Below are positions 49,883 to 58,465 of a DNA stretch of 64,000 nt, in pieces. How positions within the stretch are numbered: the stretch's first letter is position 1; every line of letters starts with the position of its first letter. The notes below the pieces were generated by a model that worked only from the letters and a program-made list of their open reading frames with translations, searched no databases and was not told the origin of the DNA. Source of the stretch: UBA1366 sp047602575 (lineage in GTDB: Bacteria > Bacillota > Clostridia > Oscillospirales > Ruminococcaceae). The stretch spans positions 124,001-188,000 of the forward strand of contig JASGGY010000005.1 in assembly GCA_047602575.1 (NCBI GenBank), read 5' to 3'. The translations under genes and the position numbers were made by a program.

Positions 49883-50551
49883 TCAATCCGGCAGTCGCCA
49901 GTCCACGGCGCTGATGTTGTTTTGTGTCAGGAATGCGTTTGTGCGCGAAAAGGGGCGCGAGCCGAAAAAGCCGTTGAATGCCGACAGCGGGCTGGGGTGG
50001 GCGGACTCGATGATCAGGTGTGCGGGGTTGGTGAGCAGCGGACGCTTTACGCGTGCGTTTGCCCCCCAGAGCAGGAACACCATCGGCTGCGGGCGCGCGT
50101 TGAGGGCACTGATTACCGCATCGGTGAAAAGCTCCCAGCCCTTGCCCTTGTGGCTGTTGGGCGAGCCCTCCCGCACGGTAAGCACCGTGTTGAGCAGGAG
50201 TACGCCGCTTTGCGCCCAAGCCGTCAGCTCGCCGTGCGCCGGCGCGGAGATGCCCACATCCGCATGCAGCTCCTTGAAGATATTCTTCAGCGACGGGGGA
50301 GGGATTGCGCCGCGCCGCACGGAGAAGCACAAGCCGTGCGCCTGCCCGGCACCGTGATACGGATCCTGCCCGAGGATCACGGCTTTTACCCCCGCGTACG
50401 GCGTGGTACGCAGGGCGTTGAAAATATCATACATATCCGGATAAATCCGGCGGGTGCGGTATTCCTCCTTGAGAAATTCCCGCAGAGCGAGATAGTACGG
50501 CTTGCGGAACTCGCCGCCGATAATCTCGTCCCAGTCGTTGCCGAGCTTCAC
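49883..50551 (-). CDS. ung: Uracil-DNA glycosylase (family 1)
   Basis: The 222-aa protein starts with GTG at 50551, three bases past the stop of a 36-aa upstream gene and without a clear ribosome site, so it may depend on coupling. Family 1 motifs are complete: the catalytic GQDPYHGAGQAHGLCFSV (~60, water-activating Asp), LLLNTVLTV, and HPSPLSAF (~186). It removes uracil from DNA as the first step of base excision repair. Confidence 0.95.
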   Translation of the reverse strand: MKLGNDWDEIIGGEFRKPYYLALREFLKEEYRTRRIYPDMYDIFNALRTTPYAGVKAVILGQDPYHGAGQAHGLCFSVRRGAIPPPSLKNIFKELHADVGISAPAHGELTAWAQSGVLLLNTVLTVREGSPNSHKGKGWELFTDAVISALNARPQPMVFLLWGANARVKRPLLTNPAHLIIESAHPSPLSAFNGFFGSRPFSRTNAFLTQNNISAVDWRLPD

Positions 50552-50553
50552 CG

Positions 50554-50664
50554 TTACGTGCCGCTGAGCGCCGTGTAGCCCGCGCCGACAATCAGCCCCA
50601 GCAGCATAACGGCGACAATTGCCAGGATGATAATCCGCGTAATAAGCGGTTTTTTCTGATTCAT
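50554..50664 (-). CDS. 36-aa single-helix membrane peptide upstream of ung
   Basis: The ATG at 50664 follows AAAGGTGT at good spacing. The product begins with a basic stretch, MNQKKPLITR, and has one hydrophobic helix (~11-28). Function is unknown. It lies 15 nt after pflA, directly before ung, so it may couple translation of ung or act as a small membrane protein in its own right. Confidence 0.7.
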   Translation of the reverse strand: MNQKKPLITRIIILAIVAVMLLGLIVGAGYTALSGT

Positions 50665-50679
50665 CACAAAAACACCTTT

Positions 50680-51393
50680 CTATTTCCGCAGCGCCGCCAA
50701 ATAGTCGGTCAGGCGCTCAATGGTTTCAAAATCGGTTTCCAGCGTCTGCGCGAGGGGGAAGGGAATTCCCATGCTCTCGTATTTGGGCAGACACATTTTT
50801 TTAAACGGAAGCAGCTCGATTTTCCGCACGCAGCGGTAATCCTTTGTTAAGTAATGCAGGTCACTGATGTTTTCCATCGTGTCATTGATGCCCAGAATGA
50901 TAACCTGCCGCACCCAGGTCGTTTTTTTCTTCGCTTCCAGAACATCGAGAAACTGCTTCACGCTCTCAAGCGAGCAGCCGATGTTTTTGCGGTAAAGCGC
51001 GTCGTTGGGCATTTTAATGTCGAGCAGGAACAGATCCGTCACATCAATCAGCGCTTCGATTTCGGGGGTAAGCATACAGCCGCTGGTGTCAAGGCAGGTG
51101 TGAATGCCTGCCTCCTTGCACTGCTCAAACAGCTCGCGGACAAACTCCGCCTGCACAAGCGGTTCGCCGCCGGAAACAGTGATGCCGCCGGCGTTGCGGA
51201 AATAGGTTTTATAACGGCGGACTTTCTCGAAAATCTCCTTGCTGTCGGAAACCGTTCCGCCGTTCATATCCCACGAATCGGGGTTGTGGCAGAAGATGCA
51301 CCTCAGCGGACAGCCCTGTAAAAACAGCACGAAGCGCAGCCCGGGACCGTCTAACGTGCCGAGTGTCTGAATGGAGTGAATGCGACCGGTCAT
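50680..51393 (-). CDS. pflA: Pyruvate formate-lyase-activating enzyme
   Basis: The 237-aa radical-SAM protein has the activase cluster motif CPLRCIFCHNPDSW (~29-42, CxxxCxxC), the SAM-binding GGEPLVQAEF (~78) and DTSGCMLTPE, and DLFLLDIKMPND (~118). It generates the glycyl radical on PflB. It follows pflB after a strong terminator, so part of its expression may come from a separate weak promoter near TATAAT (51498-51503, minus strand). Confidence 0.94.
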   Translation of the reverse strand: MTGRIHSIQTLGTLDGPGLRFVLFLQGCPLRCIFCHNPDSWDMNGGTVSDSKEIFEKVRRYKTYFRNAGGITVSGGEPLVQAEFVRELFEQCKEAGIHTCLDTSGCMLTPEIEALIDVTDLFLLDIKMPNDALYRKNIGCSLESVKQFLDVLEAKKKTTWVRQVIILGINDTMENISDLHYLTKDYRCVRKIELLPFKKMCLPKYESMGIPFPLAQTLETDFETIERLTDYLAALRK

Positions 51394-51464
51394 AGCTTGT
51401 CCTGCCGCAAAAATGCGGCTTCTCCTTCCCTCCGTGTTGTCGCGGTGAAAAAAATGAAAGTCTG

Positions 51465-51497
51465 CAAAAAAAGAACCGGGTGGATGTACCCGGTTCT
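51465..51497 (-). terminator. Terminator after pflB
   Basis: AGAACCGGGT pairs perfectly with ACCCGGTTCT around GGATGT, and eight Ts follow on the minus strand. Confidence 0.92.
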
Positions 51498-51508
51498 ATT
51501 ATACCACA

Positions 51509-53740
51509 TTAAATCGACTGATGAAAGGTTCTCATAATAACTTCTTTTTGCTGTTCTTTTGATAGTTTATGAAAATTCACCGCATAACCCGACACGCGGA
51601 TGGTCAGGTTCGGGAATGCGTCGGGATTTTCATAAGCTTCCATCAGCTTTTCGCGGTTAAGCACGTTGACATTGATGTGGTGCGCCATTTTCGCGAAATA
51701 ACCGTCGAGGATATTCGCAAGATTTGCGATGCGGGTTTCATATTCGCGCCCCAGAGTCTGCGGCGTGACGGAAAAGGTGTTGGAAATACCGTCCGCACAG
51801 CATTTGTAGTCCAGCTTTGCTACGGAGTTGAGCGACGCGAGCGCGCCGTTGGTTTCGCGGTTGTGCATGGGGTTTGCACCGGGGGCGAACGGCTCGCCCT
51901 TCTTGCGACCGTCCGGGGTAGCGCCCGTTTTCTTGCCGTAAACCACGTTCGAGGTGATGGTCAGAACCGAGAGCGTGTGCCGCGCGTTGCGGTAGGTCGG
52001 GTTCTCGCGCAGCGATTCAAACACGTTCTTGAGCATGGTCTGTGCGATTTCGTCCGCGCGGTCGTCGTCGTTGCCGAATTTCGGGAAATCGCCCTCTGTG
52101 ATAAAATCGACAATATAGCCGTTCTCGTTGCGGATGGGCTTAACCTGCGCGTATTTGATTGCGCTTAAGCTGTCGGTGATCACGGACAAGCCCGCCACGC
52201 CGAACGCCATCAGCCGCTCGACCTCTGTGTCGTGGAGCGCCATCTGGGTTTTTTCGTAAGCGTATTTATCGTGCATATAATGGATGACGTTCATCGTGTT
52301 GACATAGAGCCTGCACAGCCAGCTGAGGTACGCTGTCAGGCGGCGCTGCACCTTGTCAAAGTCGAGAATTTCATCCGTGCAGGGCGCTGTCTGCGGCCCT
52401 AGGTTTTTGCCGGAAACATTGTCCCAGCCGCCGTTGAGGGCGAGGAGCAGAAGCTTGGGCAGATTGCACCGCGCGCCGAAAAACTGCATCTGCTTGCCGA
52501 TTTTCATTGCCGAAACGCAGCAAGCGATCGCGTAGTCGTCGCCGTAATCCGCGCGCATCAGGTCGTCGTTTTCGTATTGGATCGAGTCGGTGTCCACCGA
52601 AACCTTCGCGCAGTAAAGCTTGAACGCCTCCGGCAGCGCCTGCGCCCAGAGGACGGTGAGGTTCGGCTCGGGTGCGGCGCCCAGATTGTAGAGCGTATGC
52701 AGCATCCGGAACGAGGTTTTTGTGACAAGCGCCTTGCCGTCCGCGGTCATGCCGCCGATGGATTCGGTGATCCACATCGGATCGCCGCCGAACAGCTCGT
52801 TGTATTCCGGCGTGCGCAGATGCCGCGCCATGCGCAGCTTCAGCACAAAGTCGTCAATCAGCTCCTGCGCCGTTTCCTCGGTCAGAACGCCGGCATCGAT
52901 GTCGCGCTTGAGGTAAATGTCAAAGAAATTCGACACGCGCCCCAAGCTCATCGCCGCGCCGTTCTGCTCCTTGTTCGCGGCAAGGTACGCAAAATATGTC
53001 CACTGGATTGCTTCCCGCGCGTCTGCGGCGGGCTTGCCGATGTCAAAGCCGTACATCGCCGCCATTTCCTTGAGCTTTTTCAGGAAGGTAATCTGCTGAT
53101 AAACCTCCTCGCTTAAGCGGATGTTGTCCGCGTCCATGATGTTTTCGCCAAGGCGCTGCTTGTCGCGCTTTTTCTGCTCAATCAGGAAATCCACACCGTA
53201 CAGCGCGGCGCGGCGGTAGTCGCCGATGATTCTGCCCCGCCCGTAAGCGTCGGGCAAGCCGGTGATGATGCCGGCATGGCGCGCGGCCTTCATCTCGTCG
53301 GTATAAACGCGGAACACGCCGTCGTTGTGCGTGGTGCGGTAGGTAAAGTATTCCTCAATTTTTTCGGAAAGCTGATAGCCGTAGGATTCGCACGCGTCGC
53401 GCGCCATGCGGATGCCGCCGAAGGGATTTACCCCGCGCTTTAACGGCGCGTCGGTCTGGAAGCCCACAATCAGCTCGTTTTCCTTGTCCAGATAGCCGCA
53501 GGCGTAGTTGGTCAGCGACGAAACCGTGGAGGTGTCGATGTCAAGCACCCCGCCCTTTTCGCGCTCTTTTGCAAAAAGCGCTTCGGCTTTGGCAAGCAGC
53601 GCCTTTGTCCGCGCGGTCGGCGGCGCTAAAAAGTCCTCCGCGCCCTCATAAAGCGTGTAGTTTTTCTGAATAAAATCCGCAACGTCGATGGATGCTTCCC
53701 ACGCGCCGCCGATGAATCCTGTCCACTGTTCGTTTCTCAT
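51509..53740 (-). CDS. pflB: Formate C-acetyltransferase (pyruvate formate-lyase)
   Basis: The ATG at 53740 follows GGAGGG and gives 743 aa, normal for the family; the longer open frame upstream runs through the leader RNA. The adjacent catalytic cysteines are in DDYAIACCVSAMKIG (~410), and the radical glycine is in IRVSGYAVNF near the C-terminus. It cleaves pyruvate with CoA to acetyl-CoA and formate, a main anaerobic energy and one-carbon source. The leader carries a probable ZTP-sensing riboswitch with a terminator (53776-53889). Confidence 0.96.
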   Translation of the reverse strand: MRNEQWTGFIGGAWEASIDVADFIQKNYTLYEGAEDFLAPPTARTKALLAKAEALFAKEREKGGVLDIDTSTVSSLTNYACGYLDKENELIVGFQTDAPLKRGVNPFGGIRMARDACESYGYQLSEKIEEYFTYRTTHNDGVFRVYTDEMKAARHAGIITGLPDAYGRGRIIGDYRRAALYGVDFLIEQKKRDKQRLGENIMDADNIRLSEEVYQQITFLKKLKEMAAMYGFDIGKPAADAREAIQWTYFAYLAANKEQNGAAMSLGRVSNFFDIYLKRDIDAGVLTEETAQELIDDFVLKLRMARHLRTPEYNELFGGDPMWITESIGGMTADGKALVTKTSFRMLHTLYNLGAAPEPNLTVLWAQALPEAFKLYCAKVSVDTDSIQYENDDLMRADYGDDYAIACCVSAMKIGKQMQFFGARCNLPKLLLLALNGGWDNVSGKNLGPQTAPCTDEILDFDKVQRRLTAYLSWLCRLYVNTMNVIHYMHDKYAYEKTQMALHDTEVERLMAFGVAGLSVITDSLSAIKYAQVKPIRNENGYIVDFITEGDFPKFGNDDDRADEIAQTMLKNVFESLRENPTYRNARHTLSVLTITSNVVYGKKTGATPDGRKKGEPFAPGANPMHNRETNGALASLNSVAKLDYKCCADGISNTFSVTPQTLGREYETRIANLANILDGYFAKMAHHINVNVLNREKLMEAYENPDAFPNLTIRVSGYAVNFHKLSKEQQKEVIMRTFHQSI

Positions 53741-53775
53741 AAAAAACCCTCCGATCCCGCCGCCTCCGGTGTAAC

Positions 53776-53889
53776 AAAAAAGGGCAGTTCTCAAACAAGA
53801 ACTGCCCAGACGGTCGGCTATTTCCTGCCGCGAAAACGCGTCAGCCGCACGGCACACTGTGTAAACGCACATACCCGTCAGCGCCGTAC
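53776..53889 (-). promoter_or_regulatory. Probable ZTP (pfl-motif) riboswitch with terminator, pflB leader
   Basis: On the minus strand, a 7-bp helix pairs GTACGGC (53883-53889) with GCCGTGC (53847-53853) and encloses CTGACG, a match to the motif's CUGRCG. Downstream is CCGTCTGGGCA, matching the conserved CCGYCUGGGC segment. Its GGGCA begins the left arm of a perfect 9-bp terminator stem (GGGCAGTTC / GAACTGCCC) with six Ts (53776-53807). Aptamer overlap with the terminator and placement before pflB are as expected; the 3' side of the first internal loop fits poorly. Confidence 0.65.
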
Positions 53890-53898
53890 TGTATTCCC

Positions 53899-53927
53899 AG
53901 TATACAACCCCGCGCCCGCAAAGTCAA
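53899..53927 (-). promoter_or_regulatory. Promoter of pflB
   Basis: Minus strand TTGACT (53922-53927), 17-bp spacer, TATACT (53899-53904). Transcription would begin just ahead of the riboswitch. The stretch 53930-54160 showed no gene or element. Confidence 0.75.
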
Positions 53928-54163
53928 CGGTTCGGCTGCCGAAAAACACATTTTCAGCGTTTTTTCGTAAATCAACCCCTTTCGTGCCGCGTTTTTGTAT
54001 AGATTCCACAGGGATGTTTGATCTATATCTTGTGTCTGCGCCAATCAGTAAGCCCAAGCGGTAGACAAGAAGCGCGTATTTGCACGCGAGAAGCAAAAAA
54101 GCGCAGCATGGTAGTTTCAAAACACGGTAAAACGGCTTTTCGTGAAAAAGTTTTAGATAACGC

Positions 54164-54192
54164 TTGTAATTTTTTCGGTTATCTTGTATAAT
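54164..54192 (+). promoter_or_regulatory. Promoter of the LRR-HprK-PqqD operon
   Basis: TTGTAA (54164-54169), 17-bp spacer, TATAAT (54187-54192), 59 bp before the ATG at 54251. Confidence 0.65.
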
Positions 54193-54250
54193 TGATACGT
54201 ATCGTTAGAGAAACCGTCCGCTTTTGCGGGCTGAGGAAAGGTTGATTCGG

Positions 54251-56968
54251 ATGAGCAGGAAAAGATTCGGAGCGATGTTCAAAAGGCTGTTGTCCGCTGT
54301 GACGGCTGCGGCGCTCGCTGTTAGCATTGTCGCGGAGGGCGCGGTGCTTCATGCGGCGGCAGAAACGGCAGATGTTACGGATACGGTGGTGCTGTACGCT
54401 GTCAATGCAGGCTATGCCATCACGCCTGAAATTCCGGACAATTACGCAACAAGCTATCAGGCGGATCTGACCGCGTCGCAGCTTGCCGGCATCACGTGGG
54501 AGGACAATTATTACGTCAGCGTTTCCGACGCCGGCGTGGTGACGCCCAAGCAGCTGACCTGGTATTATTTCGGCGGCTTCTGGAATCTGATTCCTACAAC
54601 AGGCTACACCCAGACCAAGCAGACCTACAGCTTCGGGCATACGACGCTCACGGGAACATATTCCGGCGGTACGATCACGCTTGACGTGACAGTGAAGGAT
54701 TACGCCGACGTGTATGTCCAGAAGGTGATGGACGATTACCTTTCCGCAAGCATCACCGACGGAATGTCGGAAACCGGCAGATTTGCGGTGATCAGCGATT
54801 TTGTTTCCGGATATTCCTGCGCAAGCAACGGCTCAACCAGCATCAAATCGCTGATTTTAAACGGCACCGGATCGCCGCTCGCGTTTTCCGAGCTGGTCTG
54901 CGCACTGTGTGACAAAGCCGGACTCCAAAGCAAGCGCCGCATGGACACAACGACCGTCACCACCGAAAGCGGAACCAGCACGACCTATACTTACACCAAC
55001 CTGATCCTTGTTGACGGCGTAAAATACCGCGCGGACTTCGGCACAATCGGCACAGCACCGCGCACCGGCACGCTCACACCCTACACCTCCAACTTTGAAT
55101 TTATTTATAACGACGTACAGCAAGCCTACGCGGTGTCGATGTACACCGGCTTTGATCAGGACGTGACCGTTCCGGCGGAAGTCAATGGGTATCCTGTGGT
55201 CAGAATTTTAGCGTATGCGTTTTCCGGCTTTACAGGCAAGGGCGTAAAAAGCGTCACCCTGCCGGATGCGGTGACGGTGATTAACGCCAACGCGTTTAAC
55301 GGCAACCCGACGCTTGAAACCATAAACTTCGGCAGCGGGCTGAAAACCATCGGTGCAAACGCGTTCAGCTATGCAACCAGGCTCACCGCTGCGCAGCTGC
55401 CCGCCGGTGTCACATCGGTCGGCGATTCTGCGTTTAAAGGCTGTACAGCGCTTGAAAGCATCAGCCTGCCCAGCGGATTGACGGCAATTCCGGTGTCGAT
55501 GGCAAGCGACTGTACGGCGCTGAAAAGCGTTGTCATCCCGTCCTCCGTCACAACCGTGGGCGATCATGCGTTTAACGGCTGTTCGTCGCTGCAAAGCGCC
55601 GATATTTCCGCGGTGACTGCAGTGAAGGAGTATACCTTTAACGACTGCGCCGCGCTTACCAGCGTCAAGCTTTCCCCCGCACTGACCATGATCGACGCGT
55701 ATGCGTTCATGAACTGTGTGTCGCTGTCGGACATCACGCTTCCCGAAAGCCTGACCAATCTGGGAATCCAGTGCTTTTTCGGCTGTGCGGCGCTGGAAAG
55801 CCTGACCATCCCAGCCGGTGTGAAGGAGCTTCGGACCTATACCTTCCGCGATTTAAGCAAGCTTGTGATCACCGTTCCGGCAACTGTCACGAGCATCGCT
55901 TCCGACGCGCTGCTCGGCGTAAAAACCATCCGCTGCGAACGCAGCAGCACGGCGTATACCTATGCGAAAACAAACCGCGTGGCGTATCAGGTTACGAATC
56001 CGATTGACCTCAGCGGTGCGGCGGCGGTGCTTTCGCAGACGAAATACACCTACACCGGAAATGCCTGCAAGCCGTCCGTAAAAGTAACCCTCGCCGACGG
56101 CACGGTTCTGACCGCCGGAACGGACTATACCATGACCTACGCCGACAACACCGCGGCGGGAACCGCCACGGCAACGGTCAGTCCGACGGACATTTCCATC
56201 GGAAGCATCACGCTGACGTTTACCATCTCCCCCGCGTCCATGACCGTCACCGCAGACGGCGTATCGAAGACCTATGACGGAAAGGCGTATGGGATTTCCG
56301 TAACCGCTCCGGGCGGGGCGGCGGTGTCCTACAGCACGGATCAGAAAACCTATTCCGCGACAAAACCGACCTATTCAAAAGCGGGCACATACACCGTTTA
56401 TTACAAAGTCACCAAAGCAAATTACGCCGTCGTCACCGGCAGCCAAACGGTGAAAATCGCTGCAAAGAGCATTTTCGCGATGACCGCATCGCTTTCCGCG
56501 GCAAGCTATACATATAGCGGCGCTGCGAAAAAGCCGACGGTGACGCTGAAAAACGGCGCAACCGCGCTGAAGCTGAACGCGGATTACACCGTGACCTATT
56601 CCGCCAACGCCCTCCCCGGCAAAGCGACCGTCACCGTCAAGGGCAAGGGCAATTTTACCGGAACAAAAACGCTGACCTTTACGATCAAACCGAAAACGCC
56701 TGTTGCCACGGCCACCGCGGGAACAAAAAAAGCGACCGTTAAATGGGGCAAGGTAGCCGGCGCGTCGGGCTATACCGTGTACATGGCGACCTCAAAAACT
56801 GGCACTTACACAAAAATCGCAACCGTTTCTTCTACAAAAACAAGCTATGCAAAAACAGGGCTGACCACCGGAAAAACCTATTATTTTAAACTTGTCGCTT
56901 ATAAAGTCGCGACGGGCGGGAATATCAATTCTGCGGCGTCCGCGGTGGTTTTGGCAAAAATCAAATAG
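54251..56968 (+). CDS. Secreted LRR protein with degenerate transglutaminase-like domain
   Basis: The ATG at 54251 follows AGGAAAGG and gives 905 aa. Residues 1-38 are a signal peptide. Residues ~150-285 have a transglutaminase-core outline (RFAVISDFVSGYSC, LAFSELVCALCDKAGL, LILVDGVKYRADFG), but the catalytic Cys and His positions are not conserved. About ten LRR_5 repeats (~305-560) follow. Then come three Ig-like/MBG-type modules (including VTADGVSKTYDGKAY and YTYSGAAKKPTVTL) and a C-terminal fibronectin III-like domain. There is no sortase motif. Only 7 nt separate its stop from the start region of the HprK-like gene, so it heads that operon. Confidence 0.88.
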   Translation: MSRKRFGAMFKRLLSAVTAAALAVSIVAEGAVLHAAAETADVTDTVVLYAVNAGYAITPEIPDNYATSYQADLTASQLAGITWEDNYYVSVSDAGVVTPKQLTWYYFGGFWNLIPTTGYTQTKQTYSFGHTTLTGTYSGGTITLDVTVKDYADVYVQKVMDDYLSASITDGMSETGRFAVISDFVSGYSCASNGSTSIKSLILNGTGSPLAFSELVCALCDKAGLQSKRRMDTTTVTTESGTSTTYTYTNLILVDGVKYRADFGTIGTAPRTGTLTPYTSNFEFIYNDVQQAYAVSMYTGFDQDVTVPAEVNGYPVVRILAYAFSGFTGKGVKSVTLPDAVTVINANAFNGNPTLETINFGSGLKTIGANAFSYATRLTAAQLPAGVTSVGDSAFKGCTALESISLPSGLTAIPVSMASDCTALKSVVIPSSVTTVGDHAFNGCSSLQSADISAVTAVKEYTFNDCAALTSVKLSPALTMIDAYAFMNCVSLSDITLPESLTNLGIQCFFGCAALESLTIPAGVKELRTYTFRDLSKLVITVPATVTSIASDALLGVKTIRCERSSTAYTYAKTNRVAYQVTNPIDLSGAAAVLSQTKYTYTGNACKPSVKVTLADGTVLTAGTDYTMTYADNTAAGTATATVSPTDISIGSITLTFTISPASMTVTADGVSKTYDGKAYGISVTAPGGAAVSYSTDQKTYSATKPTYSKAGTYTVYYKVTKANYAVVTGSQTVKIAAKSIFAMTASLSAASYTYSGAAKKPTVTLKNGATALKLNADYTVTYSANALPGKATVTVKGKGNFTGTKTLTFTIKPKTPVATATAGTKKATVKWGKVAGASGYTVYMATSKTGTYTKIATVSSTKTSYAKTGLTTGKTYYFKLVAYKVATGGNINSAASAVVLAKIK

Positions 56969-57049
56969 CAGGGGTGATGGCATATCAGATACCGGATCGC
57001 CGGTCTGACAACGGAGATTGACAACCACAGCGCAGAACTCCGCGCGCAG

Positions 57050-57724
57050 ATGGAGGCCTACCGCGTGCCGGAGGCGGGTGCGGCGGACGTGACGTTTTCC
57101 GTGACAAAGCGCGGGATGGACGCCGTTTTCGCCGCCGGAGAAACCCTCACGGAGGAATCCGCCGAATACATTCTCACCGGCGCGGAATTTGCCGGGCGCA
57201 TCCTGCGTCACGGCGCGTTTGCCCTGCATTCGTCCGCTGTGGTGTACCGCGGCCGTGCGGTGTTGTTTTCGGCACCCAGCGGCACGGGGAAATCCACCCA
57301 CACCGCACTGTGGCTCGACCGCTTCGGCGCGGACGCATACATCTTAAACGATGACAAGCCCGTCATCCGGCGGGAAGGGGATTGCCTGTTCGCCTACGGT
57401 ACGCCGTGGAGCGGGAAAACTCGCCTCAACCGGAACCTGCGCGTACCGCTGCATGCTGTGGTGTTCCTGACCCAGTCGCCCGACAACCGCATCGCGCCCA
57501 TGTCCACGACGGAAGCGGTCAAGATGCTGTATTATCAGGCGATGCGCTGCGACAGCTCCCCGCGCGGCACGGCAGCGCTGCTCGATCTCATCGGCGACGT
57601 GGCGGAGCATATCCCGCTCTTCAGACTGCATTGCAATATGAATCCGGATGCGGCGCAAACGGCGTTCCGCGCACTGTTTCCGGAGCAAAGTTCACAAACG
57701 CGCGATACGGAGGAACAAGAATGA
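57050..57724 (+). CDS. HPr kinase/phosphorylase-like protein (HprK-related)
   Basis: The ATG at 57050 gives 224 aa with P-loop FSAPSGTGKSTHTALW (~72) and Walker-B-like ILNDDKPVI (~98), followed by YGTPWSGK, all typical of the small HprK-related kinases next to PqqD genes. The frame extends upstream through YRIAGLTTEID, the usual N-terminus, to an in-frame TGA at 56975 without an ATG. An ATG at 56977 is one frame off. The real start may thus be a rare codon near 56984, or a one-base error lies here. It overlaps the PqqD-like gene by ATGA. Confidence 0.82.
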   Translation: MEAYRVPEAGAADVTFSVTKRGMDAVFAAGETLTEESAEYILTGAEFAGRILRHGAFALHSSAVVYRGRAVLFSAPSGTGKSTHTALWLDRFGADAYILNDDKPVIRREGDCLFAYGTPWSGKTRLNRNLRVPLHAVVFLTQSPDNRIAPMSTTEAVKMLYYQAMRCDSSPRGTAALLDLIGDVAEHIPLFRLHCNMNPDAAQTAFRALFPEQSSQTRDTEEQE

Positions 57725-57984
57725 AAATCAAACAGGGCTATATGCTCCGCACGGTTGCGGGAAACGCGGTGGTCGTGCCGACGGGAAAAGCCGCGCTGGA
57801 TTTTTCCGGCGTGATTTCCCTCAACGAAACCGGCGCATTTTTATGGAAGCTGCTCGAGCAGGATGCGGACACGGACGCGCTGGTCAAGGGCTTGCTGAAC
57901 GAATTTGACACCGACGAAGCGACGGCGCGGCGAGATGTGAGCGGCTTCTACGAAAAGCTGGAAAAGGCGGGTTTGCTTGCATAA
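57721..57984 (+). CDS. PqqD-family peptide-chaperone (RRE-type) protein
   Basis: The ATG at 57721 overlaps the kinase stop; the product is 87 aa. It has the PqqD/RRE winged-helix pattern: GNAVVVPTGK, SGVISLNETGAFLWKLLEQD (~29-48), and FDTDEATARRDVSGFYEKLEKAGLL (in two pieces) at the end. Such proteins bind leader peptides for modifying enzymes. No precursor peptide, radical SAM or cyclase was found nearby. It overlaps the peptidase-like gene by 8 nt. Confidence 0.85.
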   Translation: MKIKQGYMLRTVAGNAVVVPTGKAALDFSGVISLNETGAFLWKLLEQDADTDALVKGLLNEFDTDEATARRDVSGFYEKLEKAGLLA

Positions 57985-58465
57985 ACGCATTGCGATGGCG
58001 GCGATCGAGCCGCTGCTGCTGGAAACGCTTGCCGCGGGCGGCGAGGTGACGCTGACCGTGACGGGGGTCAGTATGCGCCCGATGCTCCGGCACGGCGAGG
58101 ACAGAATTGTTTTAAAAAGCCACGACGGGCGGGCTTTGAAAAAATACGAGCTGCCGCTCTATTGCCGCGCGGACGGGCGGTACGTCCTTCACCGGATCGT
58201 GGGGGTAAAACGCACCGCAGACGGTGTGCGCTATACCGCGCTCGGCGACAACCAGACCGCAAAGGAACACGGCATTACGCCCGACCGGATCGTGGGCATC
58301 GCCGTCGCTTGGCAGCGCGGGACGCAGTATTATCCCTGTTCCGGCATCCGCTACGGATTGTATTGCCGGCTGTGGTATCACACTTTAATCCTGCGGCGGA
58401 TTTACCGCGGCGGAAAACGCATCCTGCGCATCGTCCTGAAAAAGAACGGAGATCACAAAGCATGA
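57977..58465 (+). CDS. S24/S26-type signal-peptidase-like protein
   Basis: Either TTG 57977 (162 aa) or ATG 57995 (156 aa) can start it. The catalytic-Ser segment is TVTGVSMRPML (~29) and the second is YVLHRIVGV (~68) with His in place of the bacterial Lys, as in ER-type/SipW-like signal peptidases. YTALGDNQ and DRIVGIAVAWQ follow. A basic C-terminal stretch with one hydrophobic segment may bind the membrane. In the operon it could remove a leader or process a secreted partner. Confidence 0.82.
   Translation: MHKRIAMAAIEPLLLETLAAGGEVTLTVTGVSMRPMLRHGEDRIVLKSHDGRALKKYELPLYCRADGRYVLHRIVGVKRTADGVRYTALGDNQTAKEHGITPDRIVGIAVAWQRGTQYYPCSGIRYGLYCRLWYHTLILRRIYRGGKRILRIVLKKNGDHKA

Noticed and set aside
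53741..53872. N-terminal extension of pflB through the leader
   Set aside because: The extension reads through the riboswitch/terminator hairpin and is unlike the family; GGAGGG before 53740 marks the real start.
57382..57984. 200-aa frame ending with the PqqD-like sequence
   Set aside because: Only the last 87 residues have PqqD features; the upstream part is the wrong frame of the HprK-like gene.
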